This document shows, in pieces, positions 11,282 through 22,735 of a DNA stretch of 64,000 nucleotides. This stretch comes from Ustilaginoidea virens (Eukaryota > Ascomycota > Sordariomycetes > Hypocreales > Clavicipitaceae): NCBI RefSeq assembly GCF_000687475.1, contig NC_057320.1, forward strand, positions 496,001 to 560,000, given 5' to 3'. The notes beneath the pieces were generated by a model that was given only the letters and a program-made list of their open reading frames with translations, had not been told where the DNA came from and did no database searches. A program made the translations under genes and the position numbers. Position 1 is the stretch's first letter; every line of letters begins with the position of its first letter.

Positions 11282-13080
11282 TACCCCCTTCCTCCGCCTC
11301 GGAGTCGGAAAAATCGCCTTCTATCGCTAATCAGTACTCTACTAGGGACCAATTATATTGCCGATTACTACGCCGCGATATCCTCAAATCTATATATAGG
11401 CCAATTGCCAGGTATAGGAAGGATTCATCTATAAGTATAGTGGATATAGCTATACAATTAATAGGAGTCGTATAGTCGTCAATTAGGAATAATATAGTAG
11501 AAGCGCATAGAAGTTTATCGTCGCACCGCCAGCTAGAGGTTGACCGGTATAGCTAGGAACATTATGAAAAATTTTTTGCTAGCTACCGGCTAGAAATCTC
11601 CCTATAGTCTTTATTGTTTTTTCGCTAGGGGCTCTTTTCCTTCTTCCCTTCTTCCTATTAAGGCTATCACTAAGTATCGAAGGTCCCTATTATCGTAAGT
11701 TTTTATCTTGCGTTAAGCCCGTATTGCATACTAATTGGTTGAAGTATTATTTCCGCCCTTTCCGCGTTAATATTCCTTGCTGAATTTTATCTCTATTGCA
11801 ACCGGCTGCTAACTCCTTTTGTAGTAAGACCCGATCTAGCCTATATATAAAGTCTATTGGTAAATCTTAAGTCCCTACCTATATCGCGAGCATCTCGTGC
11901 TAACCCTATATAGAACTTGAATATATCCTTATCTGCCGCTAGTAGTGCCCCTACCGAAGGGGAATCGGATCTTATTTATCCCTAAAAGCCATACTATACT
12001 ATTAGTAACTATCTTCTAGAGGGGGACTCCTTAGATAAGGAGTATTAATATGCAAAAGATAAAGAGTTCCCGTGCGATAAATACACTAAATATATATAAG
12101 CGACTAGAGAGCTACTTATTTATAAGCATTATAGAAGAGCAAAGGGGTGCAAAAGCTGCACTAATTCCTATGCATCCTGCGTATAGCTTAATTAATATCT
12201 CGCGGGGAACCCTATACTATAATGCATCCTATATAATTAGATTAAGGCAGTAAAGAAGGGGAGGGCCGTCGTAAAGCCTGCCTATCTAAAGACGGATACG
12301 CAGAAAGCGTATACCGCTATCCTAACCCTTAAGTTTCGGGCTTTAAATAATTAATAGCGTTATGCTTTCGCTACTAAGTAGGTGGCCCCCTACGCCTTAT
12401 ATTTAGCATTCGGGCTACGAGATGCCTCCAGTATAGTTTCTGCTATATCTGCGGTATTAATGCCCTCCCGGCGCTAGGCTAGGTCCATTATAGATCTCGC
12501 CCCTATACTGAATATTATAAGGGAAACGCAAGTAGAAGCCTAGGAATATTATGCTAGGATAGAGCAGTACTAGGTTAGAGCTTAATATTCCCGGCTACCC
12601 CTGCCCCTATCTTGTCCCGCCCTCCCTGCATATTACGTAGAGGGGGAATTATCGTACGACTAAAGCGGCTAGTACTATACGGAGGCTCTACCGCTGCTAG
12701 CGTAAGGTTATCTATTGCAACCCCTATAATAGTAGGCAGAACCCGCTTTATAGCTCCCTACGCCCTCGCTATCTTTATCGCAGCTACCGCTATAGATACT
12801 ATATCGCCTAGCCCTATCTTATTAAGGGGTCTTATTATCTCTTAATGCGCCCCCGCTATATTCGCCTTATAATGGCCTGCAGACTCTATTATATTATAGA
12901 TATATAGGGAACTATCCCTATCTAATATATAGTTTATATATATGCCCTACCCCGTAAGGACCCCTGCTGCTACTAGCCTATACGCTATCGTAGGGATAAG
13001 AGGAGGCTTAAGGAGATAAAGAGTAGCCTTAAGAGGGGGCATATTAGGGGTAAGCCTATATCGGCCCCGGTTTAGTTTAT
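11282..13080 (+). other. C1 region between integrase and 3' LTR; possible antisense Cys-rich frame
   Basis: About 1.8 kb with no recognisable gypsy domain on the element strand. On the plus strand, the frame through position 12049 gives a protein-like reading if TAA/TAG are read as mutated Gln/Trp. It has an acidic segment (12025-12045), then a Cys cluster with PCDK near 12075 and GCKSC followed six residues later by another Cys (12145-12180). A basic helical-looking segment follows to about 12600. Stop frequency is not clearly below chance, so this is only a candidate accessory ORF. Other open pieces (12612-12845) are open in more than one frame. Confidence 0.3.
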
Positions 13081-13082
13081 TA

Positions 13083-13102
13083 TATTTTTTTTTTTTTTTT
13101 TT
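13083..13102. repeat. Poly-T run of about 18 bases in C1
   Basis: A homopolymer T tract (poly-A on the element strand) lies just after the integrase region and at the end of the possible antisense frame. It may be part of a 3' untranslated region. Confidence 0.7.
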
Positions 13103-13149
13103 AGAGTGTTTTTATTATTTTATATTTTGCTTATAGTAGTAGGCGTTCG

Positions 13150-14650
13150 GCATTATTTATTAGTCTAATAGACCCTATTTCAGGACCTAGCTAGGCCTAT
13201 TATAAGTCCTAATATCCCCCTATTTGCCCTTAAATATTTCTTATGCGGTAGTATCTTTAAAGTTTTCTAGGGGTTCTTATATCGGTAAATTATACCCTTT
13301 CTATTTTACGAATATATTATATTTCTATCCCTAGCCCTATATATTTTTCGCTATAAGTATCTCCTTAACTTTATACTCTTTATATAGGTTTATAGAGTCT
13401 TAGGGGAGGATGAATAGAGGCCTAGGTCGTATATTAATTATTACCTAATTAAGTAATAGATCGGAAGCAGCTTATTCGATTAAATTAATATAAAAAACCA
13501 AATAAATGCCTTATAGGATATTAAGTTAGATATTAAGCGGTAATAAGACGGTAATAATAGTATATTTAGTAGAGACCTAATCGAGCTTCTTATATAGGCG
13601 GTTTGTTTTAATATTCTAGAGGTTTAATTATACCTAATTACCAATTTAGAAGCGCTCGGCCGGGCGTTATAAATAGTTAATAGTATCTTACTATCGTTAT
13701 TATGCGAAGGCGATAGCGGCCTAGGCTAATTCCTATCCCTCTTTAAGGTTACTAAGAAAGAGGGCTATATACCCCTTTAGGGTAATTAAGCTTAAAGTTA
13801 CCTTTAGAGGCAGGGCGATAATCGGTATATTAAACCTATTAAATAGCCGGTTTAGGCTAAACCTAATAATAAATGATATCTAATTGTTTAACGCGAGTTA
13901 ATATGCCGCGAGATAGTATAGCCAATCGTACTAATTAAAGGAAATTATAATACGGAAGACCGCCTATACCTCTTGGTTTATTTACTCTATACCGCTATCG
14001 GTTTAGGGGTAGTATACTATTAATAGAAGTTGCTTGGTCCCAACTAATTTATATAGTATAGACTAAAATTAGCCTACCTAATCTAAACCTTAATTGCTAA
14101 TAATCTCCTTAGGGAAGCTATAAAAGCGCTACTAGCATTATTAGAAGCGTTTTATATAGTCTTCTGCTTTTATTAAGTATATAGCCTTAAGCTAGATATA
14201 CTTCGATAAGCGATCTATAATAACTATAAGGAATCGCGGGTTAGAGGTATTATAGGTAGGAAGGTCGGTTATAAAATCGATTGATATTTACGACTAAAAG
14301 CGGTCCGCAATTAGTAGTAGTTATAATAACCCCTGGCGCAATTAGCGGCTCTTATATACCCCATAGTATTAGCAATTCTAAATATATCTTGCTACCTTAG
14401 ACGATATATTATCGAAGTAATAATCCCGTCGCAATAGTTAAAAGGTAGTATTTTTCCCTAGGTAGCCCGCAATAAGCGAGTTATAGCAGTATTAGATTAC
14501 TGTAGTAGTTAAGGGCTCAAACGATAGAAGCTATATCTATACCCGGTAAAAGAGCATGCTATATGCATTTAGGGTATAGTTAGCAATTTATTCTTATATC
14601 GCCGCTTCTACTAGAAATTGTTATTCCCTATTCGCGACTGCCGTCTATTA
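13150..14650 (-). pseudogene. C1 integrase (gypsy)
   Basis: The N-terminal zinc-binding domain is readable on the minus strand near 14520-14330: SLIAGYLGKNTTF, then RRDYYFDN, then YIQNC-type residues, with the expected His and one Cys replaced by Tyr as RIP predicts. The catalytic core follows to the left but is too full of stops to place all three acids confidently. It lies downstream of RNase H, as in Ty3/gypsy elements. Confidence 0.65.
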
Positions 14651-14959
14651 GGCCCGATATATACTATCTTCGGATATTGCTTAATCCTAAATAGCTTAAA
14701 GGTAGGAGTCGGCAAAGATATATAGGCCGTAAGGTAGGGTGGTCTATAGGGCTAAAGTCGGTATCGTTTTGCCTTTTATTTTATCTATATTAAGTATTGA
14801 AATAGATAGTGGTTTTAGGATTTAGCCGATTTATAGCTCTGCCTTATCTGCTTTTTATTCCTATCGAGAAAGTGCATTAGAGCATTAGGCTTATAACCCT
14901 AGCTTATACTAAAGATAGAAGTTAAAGAGCACTAGAATCTTAGCCTATTAGGCTTATCG

Positions 14960-16850
14960 CTTAGATATTTCTTATAATCGGGCGAAATACTCTAGGTTTT
15001 TATAGTTAATAAGGATAGTAAAAAGGGAGGCTACTAAGTAGAGTTCTACTAACCACGCCTTAAGGCAAAAGATAATAGCGAAGAGTTCCTTATTGTGTAT
15101 AGTATAGTTCCATTCCGCATCCGATAAGCAAGCAGAATAGTATATAATAGGATAAAGTATGCTATCCTCCCTAATTTGCAATAAATAGCCGCTAAAGGCT
15201 ATATTAGAACTATCTGCCTTAAGGACCATCTCCTTATTAGGGTCTTATTAGGCGAGAACTAGAGACAATATAAAATACTGCTTAAGCGCTTAGAATGCCG
15301 CCTCTTTTTTATCTAGCTATTAGAATAAGACCCTTTTCTTTATTAATTTAACTAAAGGGTCGATAAAGCAGGAAAAGTCTAAGATAAAATCGCGGTAGAA
15401 GTTAGTAAAACCAAAGAAATTATAAATGCCTTTCAATTTTATAAATACTTCCTAGTTCTAGATAGCCTTAATCTTTTCGGGGTCTAGATAGATTTCCTTT
15501 CCAGCTATCACAATATATCTTAGGTACTAGACCTCCTTTACTACAAAGTTATATTTATTAAGATTTAAATTTAAGCCGGCCTTTTATAGTCGTTAAAGGA
15601 CTTCCTTAACGCGCCCTATATAGTCCGCCTTTATTCCCCCGGTATAAATTAAGATATTATTAAAGTAGGCGGTTATAAAGTCTCTTAATGTATTCCCTAA
15701 GGCCTTATTAATATATCTTTAGAAGGTCGCAAAGGCCTTAGTCAGGCTAAATAGCATAATAAGCTATTTAAATAGTCCGAATTATATACAAAATACGGTT
15801 AAGTATTTATCGCCCTCTGCAATATATATCTTATAGAACGCTATATATATATTAACCTTAGTAAACTATTTCGCCTAGGATAAGGATCGTAAGGTCTCTT
15901 TAATTAAGGGGAGGGGGTATCGGTCTTAGATTATAACCTTATTAAAGGCCTAGTAATCGATATAAAAACGCTACCCGCTATTCCCTTTTCTAGCTAGTAG
16001 GACTAATGCTGCTGCCGATAAGGAGCTTATATAGATCTATCCTTTATCTATTAGGTTAATTATTTATCTTCGAACCTTAAGTAATTAGTCTCGTGGTATA
16101 TTATATAATAGGCCCTAAGGTAAGTCTAGCTAGCTTTTATCCGTAGTCTTTTTAAGCTGGATATAATAGTCTAATATACCCTAGTGCAGAGGGAGATTAG
16201 AAGCCTTCTCCTTATTAAAGAGGTCGGCGAATTCCTATAATTCTATCGGGAATACCTATAGCTCCTATAATTATAGGGTAGAGTCTTAATAAAGTAGCAG
16301 TATAATATAGAGGATGCGTATTATCTCCTATAAGCTTATCGCAATAAAGGAAATCGATTGGTCCCTAGAGTATTTCGCCCGCTTTAGTATACTATAAAAG
16401 ACCGAGCTAAAGATATTTACTGCAGTCGGACCCTATTGCCTTTTTATCGATTCTTTAATAATAAGGCTACCTACCGATCCGATCTTTAATTAGTATCGCT
16501 TCGCCTATAGTATAATATTATAGTACTCTATCTAAAGCATCCTAAGGATAATATTGTAGGTAAGGCCCGGGATAACGTAAAGTATAACTATAGACGGCTA
16601 TCTATCGATATCGATTACTGCGTAGATAATATAAGTAATAGAGGAATATATTACCTTACGTTCTCCTAAATGGCTCTAAATATCTACTACCATTCCGATT
16701 TCCCTATATTATGGCAGGCAGATAGGTTAGAGGCCTAACTATTATACTATCCTTTCGCTTATAGCGCTATAGTAGTTATATCCCGAATCGATTAAGGTAT
16801 CAATAAAGGTATAGGATTTATATAAGATTAGTACTAAAAAGGGGTGTCTA
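14960..16850 (-). pseudogene. C1 protease, reverse transcriptase and RNase H
   Basis: The protease motif LIDSGY is encoded near 16795. The reverse transcriptase active site reads YFNNILIYT near 15643-15680, where active elements have Y-x-DD, so both Asp are mutated to Asn. The RNase H domain is the longest open piece (14972-15229), starting VLKADSSNIAFSGYL and containing ELFAIIFCLKAW, the typical Ty3 RNase H block. The order PR-RT-RH followed by IN defines a gypsy element. Confidence 0.85.
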
Positions 16851-16899
16851 TCTATTTATTCTATAATCTCCTCTAATTCCTTCTATAATTAGGCTGGGG

Positions 16900-17830
16900 T
16901 CTATATATATATCTTAAGCCTTCTAATGAGATTAGGTTTAAAGGCTATTCTTTTTCCTAATCTTTATCGCCACTTTCGACCTCTATAATTTATAAGTTAA
17001 GCGAGGCCACCTTAGCTGCATTAGGTTAGATTACTAGTAATAGATAGCATATAAATATCTAATAATTAAGAGAGCCATACTGAAAATAAAGACCTTTCTT
17101 CCTATAATTTTTATACCGTTCTTTAGAGACTTATATCGCCCTAGGCACGCACTAATTACCCTTTAAGTCTAGCTTATTAACACCCGATATTTATATATCG
17201 CCTTTAGAATCCTAGGCGTATATCGGTTGGGAATAGGTCAAACCCATATAATAATTAATAGTTAAGCTAGTCTTAATATCGATAGCAATTTATTAGTAAC
17301 GGTCTACCGCCAAATAATAATTATAACGGGAGACCCTAAGGCTAATAATCTTATTAGCTATATAAGCATTAAGCGCCGATTAGAGGTATTTAAGCTTAAC
17401 TTCTTTAGGCTAACCGAGACCGCTAATAAACATAAGTTTTTCTTCGAATTGCATAAAAAAGGCGGCAAAAGGTTCCTTAGGGCCCTAGCATAAGGAGTGC
17501 TTAAACTTAGTAATAGTGCGATCCTATCGGTATAGGTCCTTAAAAAGACATTAGAGGTATTTAAAGAACTTTATTATATTATAATCGCAAGCCGTACTAT
17601 TCTCGAAAAAGGCCGCGACCTATAATTAAACTATAGACGAAAGGTTCTAGAAAATAAATATCTATTAGGTCTTCTTATCCCTAATAAATTCCTTATCGAC
17701 CTTAAGCTTATATTGCATAAAGGTCTGCTAGGCTGTAAATATAGCCTTTTTGCCATTAAAGGGGTCCCCCATCGGGATCAGCTTATATTTTAGCTAGGTA
17801 TCCTAAGCCATAGGGAGGGGGGCATTCTAT
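16900..17830 (-). pseudogene. C1 gag (capsid)
   Basis: Minus-strand frame near 17770 reads DPFNGKKAIFTA, then MQYKLKVDKEFIRDKKT, and LFKDLY further on, a gypsy-type capsid. The same protein is readable in C2 near 60325, which supports the assignment. Several presumed Gln/Trp codons are stops. A nucleocapsid zinc knuckle could not be placed. Confidence 0.65.
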
Positions 17831-18132
17831 TATATAATTAGGGCCGGTTAGGTGGCATTTTAAGAGCTATTTAACTAGTTCGCAAGGAGGGTCTATAGCG
17901 AGGCGGCAATAGCAGCGAGGTATTACGCGTTAGTCTGCATCTATACCTTTATCTATTATAACCTTAATGCGAGTTGCTCCACTTAGGTATATATATTACG
18001 TCGGGAGCGTCATAGTCTCGGGTTGTCTATACCTATTTCTCTAAGTATACTTATCTCAATATCTTATATAGCCTGTATCATCGGCTCTATGATGTAAGGT
18101 TATAACAGCAAGGCTGAGAGAGTCTATTTAAA

Positions 18133-18374
18133 TATAAAGGACTAGCCCTAAGGCTACTGCAAATAAGCGTCGAATAAATATATTAAATAGACTAAGGAGG
18201 AAAGGAAGAGGACCCGAATAGGGGCCTCTAAATAGTCTATTTATGCCCGTACGTAGCACGGGCCGAGTCCTTAGCGAGCTCTCGTGACCCCGTGCCGATA
18301 CTCCTTAGGCTAGTCGCGGGCGCAGCCCGAGTCCTAGCCATATTATGGCGCGGGCGTAGCCCGAGCCCGTGACA
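18133..18374 (-). repeat. C1 5' LTR
   Basis: The pair of the LTR at 11040-11281, equal length (242 bp). Just inside, on the element strand, TTTAAATAGACT abuts the LTR (plus-strand 18121-18132). An 11-base complement of this sequence lies inside the LTR (18183-18193), consistent with self-priming. CGGGCT/CGCCCG inverted repeats lie in the U3-like half. Confidence 0.92.
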
Positions 18375-18379
18375 TCTAC

Positions 18380-19930
18380 TTTAGAGAATTCGTCTTTAGG
18401 GGCGAATATTATATCGGTAAGGCAGGGGAATCGTAGGTCTGGGATATTATTAAGGGTAGCTATTAATATCGGGAAGAATCTTTCTATTAGTACTTCTACT
18501 TTAGAGGAATATATTTTTACTTTCTATATTTAGGCTCTTTCGCTTTAAAGAAGTATAGGGATTTCTTTTAATTCTAGGGGGAGTCTGCTATATATCTAGG
18601 CCTATTTCTCTAGGGACTATAGGTCTGCGTTTTTCGTTATAGCCTTATTAATAGCTTCTCTCTATATCTAGCGCCTTTCCTATTAGATAACCTTAGTTTA
18701 GTTTATCTCTACTCTTTATGCTATTAACTAGTTAAGGCTAGTATAGTCTTTTCTCTAATTCCTTATAGCCTTACGGGCTGCTATTATGGCCGACTATACT
18801 TCCTAGGTCTACTATAGGGCCCTTCCTAGCGGTTTAGTTCCTCTTTTAGGTATAGTAATATTGGCGATAGCCTATAGTTAGGTTATAAGCTATTAGGCGA
18901 AAGTATCGATTTCTATAGGGGACTAGGGTAGGTGCGAGGCGTATAGGATGGCTATCCTAACTTTAGCTTTAGCTCGAGCGAGGATTTTATTAAGTTTCTT
19001 CTATTAGTATATTAGCAGTAGTTTATAAAACTTGTTTAGTCTTATTTCTACCTAAATTACTTAAAGGATATAATTAGATCCGGTAATATCTGCCGCCCCT
19101 ATAAACTCTATATTAAGGTCTCCTATACTCTATATATAGTCGATAGTACTATTACGTTTGCCTAGGGCTTATCTAGTTATCTCTCCCTATAGTATTATAA
19201 GGGTTAGCTTCTATTTTAATATAAGTTCGAAGAGGGTATTATAGCCTAAAGAGGTTCTATAAGAGCGGTCCTATATAGGGTGGTAGATATTAAAGTTACT
19301 AGTGAAGATACTATAGGGGCGAAAGGTGGTTTAGGCGAATTCCTAGAGGGGGGTAGACTAATTTAGGGAAAAGATTAAGGAGTAAATAGAGTAAATATCA
19401 GTATTTTAAAGTATAATACGGCATTAGTCTAGACTTAAGTCTATTGCCTAAGAGCCGGGAGTGTGTCTTTTATAGATATAGATCGCTATACGTTTGCTAT
19501 AAGCGGCTATTTAGTATCTACTGAGGCTGGAGTATAAGGGGAGTCTATTTAGGGCTGTGAATTCCTAAAGGGCGATAATATCCGGTTTAGATTTATAGTT
19601 AAAAGCAAGGTATATTAGCAGTGATTTCTTTTGTATATTCTAATATAGTACCTCTATTATTAGTATTAAGGCTAGGGGGTCGGGGCTCTTAGTGTATTAA
19701 TAGCGGTAGGCTCGGATAAATTAGGTTAGAAGAATATAGCGATATTACTACTATTATTAGTCCTCTTAGAGGCGATAAAGCTTTCTTTATATAGTCTGCC
19801 GATTCGTTTTTTTAAAGAGTCCTCCCTTAGGGAGTCATTAGCAAAGTATCTATAGCCCCTATCTTTTAGGATAGGGGGGGGAGGCATCAATAAGGTGCCA
19901 GTAATTGCGAACTATATTAGTCTGGTGCTA
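18380..19930 (-). pseudogene. D1 ORF2, endonuclease and N-terminal reverse transcriptase part
   Basis: On the minus strand near 19270-19320 the frame reads TSNFNIYHPI, matching the GDFN-x-HHP motif of apurinic-type LINE endonucleases (compare RDFNIYHPLW in D2). The reading continues to the left into the reverse transcriptase, interrupted at 18379 by C1 and resumed at 11034. Gln/Trp codons are stops throughout. Confidence 0.7.
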
Positions 19931-19999
19931 TAAGCCTGTCTTGCGATATCCTATTGCCTATTCGCTATAGGGCAAAATCGAGACTAAGCCGGATAGGGT

Positions 20000-21130
20000 C
20001 CCTAGCAGTTAAGGTAGTACTCTCTTTTATTACTAATAATACTAGGGCAGTTTTTATCTCCATTAGGGTGTCTCTCTATGCTATACTATCCGTATTAAGG
20101 GGTCTCTATATAGTAATTCGCAATATATCTGAATTTAAAGTATTAATAGCACTATCTTAGATAGATAGTTTTATCGTATAATTTAGCCTTAAAGATTTCT
20201 GCTTAGTAGATAACTCCAGTCTTATAGAGTCGGTTTACTGCTTCTATATTAATTACTCTAATAATTAGGGGGGCTCTTATTGCTTTTTTGCGGGGTTTCC
20301 TTATAGCGACTCTACTAATATTAAGGCTATTAGCTTAAGCTAGGTTTAATTTAATATCTTCAATAGGGATATTCTTAGAGAATCGGGTAAAAAATCCTTT
20401 AATAATAATACTAAAGGTGTGGATATTCAGTATAGCTCCTATACCGAATATAAAAGGGATCTAAGTGGTTTCTATAGTAAAACGGGATATAGCTTCTGCA
20501 AAGGTAATAACTGTATCTCCGCTATGGAGTCAGCAAGCGGCAATAGCGTTAATACCTCTAGTAGTAGTATTTACCGCTTTTATAATCTCGATAGGGGTTC
20601 TCTATCGTAGGTTCTTAGCAATACTATCTCCTTTAATTATTATTTTACGGTAGATTCTCGGCGGTATAGGTAAGGTAGTCGGTCTAGATAGTACAGTCGT
20701 TAGTATGCCTTTAGCAGTAATACTAGCCCAGGTCGTTCCAAAGGGGGTCTTTAAGGCAAAAGCTTTATTTATAGCGCTCTCTACTACTTTTTCTAGATTA
20801 TCAGTCGTAATAAGGTTTAAGTTTGGGTTCGGGGCGGGATTGGTTCGGTTAATGCATTTAGTATTATCGATTAGGCTAGTGATAGTATTCTATATATTTC
20901 CTAGCGTAGCTGCCGGGATATAGTCTACGATCTTTTAGTAATACTATTTAAGCAATTCGGTTTCTTTTCGGGTTCCTATATTAGTTTATACGATATTGCC
21001 GCTAGTTCGTCCGTAATTATCGTTGGCGATAGTAATACGGTAGTTATAGTAGCTCGACTTGAGTTTACCCCTATTTCCTCCGTCTAAATCTATAATTTCC
21101 GCCGCCTCGACCGCGCCTTCCTCCTAGTGC
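20000..21130 (-). pseudogene. D1 ORF1 (gag-like, nucleic-acid binding)
   Basis: The minus-strand frame near 20245-20105 reads NRLYKTGVIY, then EIFKAKLYDKTIYLR, then CYQYFKFRYIANYY. This aligns with the ORF1 end and Cys knuckle of D2 (KLYKTSIIY, EIFEAKPYNDTIYLR, CYNCFKFGYIA). In Tad-like LINEs ORF1 is an RNA-binding chaperone. The second Cys and the knuckle His are replaced by Tyr. The start is not determinable. Open plus-strand frames here (19954-20160, 20705-20923) are shadows. Confidence 0.65.
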
Positions 21131-21220
21131 CGATACGCTATCGGCGGACGGGGTAAGACGAGGTGAGGGATTGATTTAGTAACTTTTTGACTGTTTTAGG
21201 GGTGTATTCGCGCCGGTACC

Positions 21221-21254
21221 GAGGTGCGGGCGAAATCGCGAAAAGTTTACCTTA
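21221..21254 (-). promoter_or_regulatory. D1 5' end with conserved leader motif
   Basis: On the element strand CGCGATTTCGCCCGCACCT begins about 14 bases from the 5' end. The same 19 bases occur about 21 bases from the 5' end of D2 (49832-49850). Conservation between otherwise diverged LINEs suggests an internal promoter or initiation element; that role is inferred. Confidence 0.55.
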
Positions 21255-21268
21255 AAAGCACCCTATTA
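21255..21268. repeat. 14-bp target-site duplication of LINE D1, right copy
   Basis: AAAGCACCCTATTA, identical to 7079-7092. Confidence 0.88.
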
Positions 21269-21719
21269 GTCAGTCTATAGGTCAGACTATTAGTCAGACT
21301 ATTAGTTAGTCTGTGGGTTAGGCTATTGGTTAGCCTATAGGTCTAAAAGTGACCTATAGTATCTATAACCTAGGATACCTTATATGTCTTGTATCTATAG
21401 CTGTATTCTTCCTTAAATTCTACCCCTAATAGCCTTAACCTAATATAGCTGAATAGGCGGCATATTTTCTAGTGCTTAAAATATTTTTACTTACGGTCTC
21501 TTATTTGAGGCGATATCTAGACTCTCGAATTTTAGATATTCTAATATAGGTAGCGTTTTACTATAGTGAAATACTGTATTTACTAGGAAGCCTGATGAAA
21601 AGGCAGAATCTATTGTATCGGAAAATCGCAGAAAATCAGTATGTATAGGGCTTTAAGATTCGGACCATTGAAAATTTTCTATATAGGGCGAGTTAGAATT
21701 TTTATATATGCGGGGTATG
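21269..21719 (-). pseudogene. B0 pol, linker between integrase and reverse transcriptase
   Basis: Reverse complement of B1 26190-26635: the repetitive QSDQQTD-like stretch (alternating CAGTCTG/CAGACT on the plus strand, 21268-21350) and the segment around 21650-21719. It joins 7078 (left, across D1) to 29271 (right, across B1). Confidence 0.85.
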
Positions 21720-21724
21720 CCTAC

Positions 21725-22450
21725 TGTTGAAATCAGCGCCTTTTTAGCTGTATTTTGGTACTGGTCTCGCCACCATACGACGTCTCTGCGTTGAGATATC
21801 GCGGTGGCTATACCAGGCGCTATGGTGGGGCATAGCGCCCCACAACGCCGATTACAGTGGGCCACAGCGCCGGTCACGGCACCGGCACAGCGCCCCACAG
21901 CCGGCCACAGCGGCCGGTCACAGTGGGCCACAGGGCCCACAACAGGCGGCGCATTTCTACGGGATTACCAAATGGGCAAACCTTGCTAATACCAGCACTT
22001 TCGGCCTTCTACATACAGTCACCCGCTACACCGGTCATTTACGGCAGACCGATATAGGGCTTCCGGCCCGTACGGCAGGCTGTTATAGGGCATCCGGCAC
22101 ACCGCTATAAGCCACTGGGCTTGGTTGGGTATGCACTGGGTAGGATATTGGGCACAGACTGGGCACGGTTGGGCAGACCGACTTTTCGTCGGGTTTTTCG
22201 CTATTTTTGCGGTTTTTCATTATTTTCAACCACTTTTTCAAGATGGTAGAAATATGCCCAAAATTCCCTCTTTCTAGCTAGAATAGTCACCAACAATTAG
22301 AATCAGATTTCCCTGACATCTTTGCTCTGGTCAACCTCTTGTGCGCTTTAAATCTTTAACCAGCTCTTTGTTTTATTCTGCAACGCCTTATACGCTACTA
22401 TCGGTATCCAGTACATTTCCAACAGTGTTCTGAATCACCATTTTACAACA
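21725..22450 (+). repeat. B1 5' LTR
   Basis: 726 bp, TGTTGAAATCAGCG to TTTTACAACA. The centre (about 21830-21950) is a GC-rich block of repeated GGCCACAGCG-like words. Open frames through it (21653-21940 minus, 21804-21989 and 21857-22057 plus) recur in every B LTR on both strands and are not genes. Confidence 0.95.
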
Positions 22451-22464
22451 GGTTATGAGCCCGG
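22451..22464 (+). other. B1 primer-binding site, half-tRNA initiator Met type
   Basis: GGTTATGAGCCCGG starts immediately after the LTR. Its complement CCGGGCTCATAACC is the anticodon arm (CAT anticodon) of eukaryotic initiator tRNA-Met, not a tRNA 3' end. This matches the Drosophila copia scheme, where a cleaved initiator tRNA half primes minus-strand synthesis. The same sequence is at 38590 (B2) and, RIPed, at 48939-48950 (A1) and 33025-33037 (B0). Confidence 0.8.
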
Positions 22465-22735
22465 TGTCTCAAGGCTTCCAGCTTAAGACTTTTTTTTACG
22501 CTAACTTAGGATTTTAACGCATTTAGCAGCTAACCTTCCAGAAATCTAACTAACAAGGGACTAATCATCCCAGATTTAGGAACCCAGCTACCACACCAAG
22601 CTGCAATACATCCTTTTTGCAACAGGATTTACTAAGGTTATTCCTTAACGCAGCTTTCTTCTAGTTTTATCTAGATTTTCAGTCTTGATTTTCTTCGCAT
22701 TTTTAAGACTTTCCGGCACCTTTTCTCTTCCTACA

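Larger units (their letters stand above)
11040..18374 (-). mobile_element. C1: Ty3/gypsy element nested in LINE D1
   Basis: LTRs of 242 bp at 11040-11281 and 18133-18374 are flanked by the 5-bp duplication TCTAC (11035-11039 and 18375-18379). On the element (minus) strand the LTR starts TGTCACGGGC and ends in CCTT-TACA-like sequence. Internal order on the minus strand is gag, PR, RT, RNase H, IN, the gypsy order. Total 7335 bp. C2 at 59729 is another copy. Heavily RIPed throughout; no enzyme is intact. Confidence 0.93.
7093..21254 (-). mobile_element. D1: Tad-like non-LTR retrotransposon (LINE), interrupted by gypsy C1
   Basis: Bounded by a 14-bp direct duplication, variable-length and longer than LTR-type TSDs, as expected for target-primed insertion. 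The 3' end (left) is an alternating TA tail at about 7093-7112. Without C1 and its 5-bp duplication the element is about 6.8 kb, typical of the Tad group. On the minus strand the order is 5' leader (from 21254), ORF1 with Cys-rich knuckle, endonuclease, reverse transcriptase, then a long 3' region. It shares a 5' motif and a 3' motif with D2 (49811-56202) but is otherwise well diverged from it. Confidence 0.87.
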
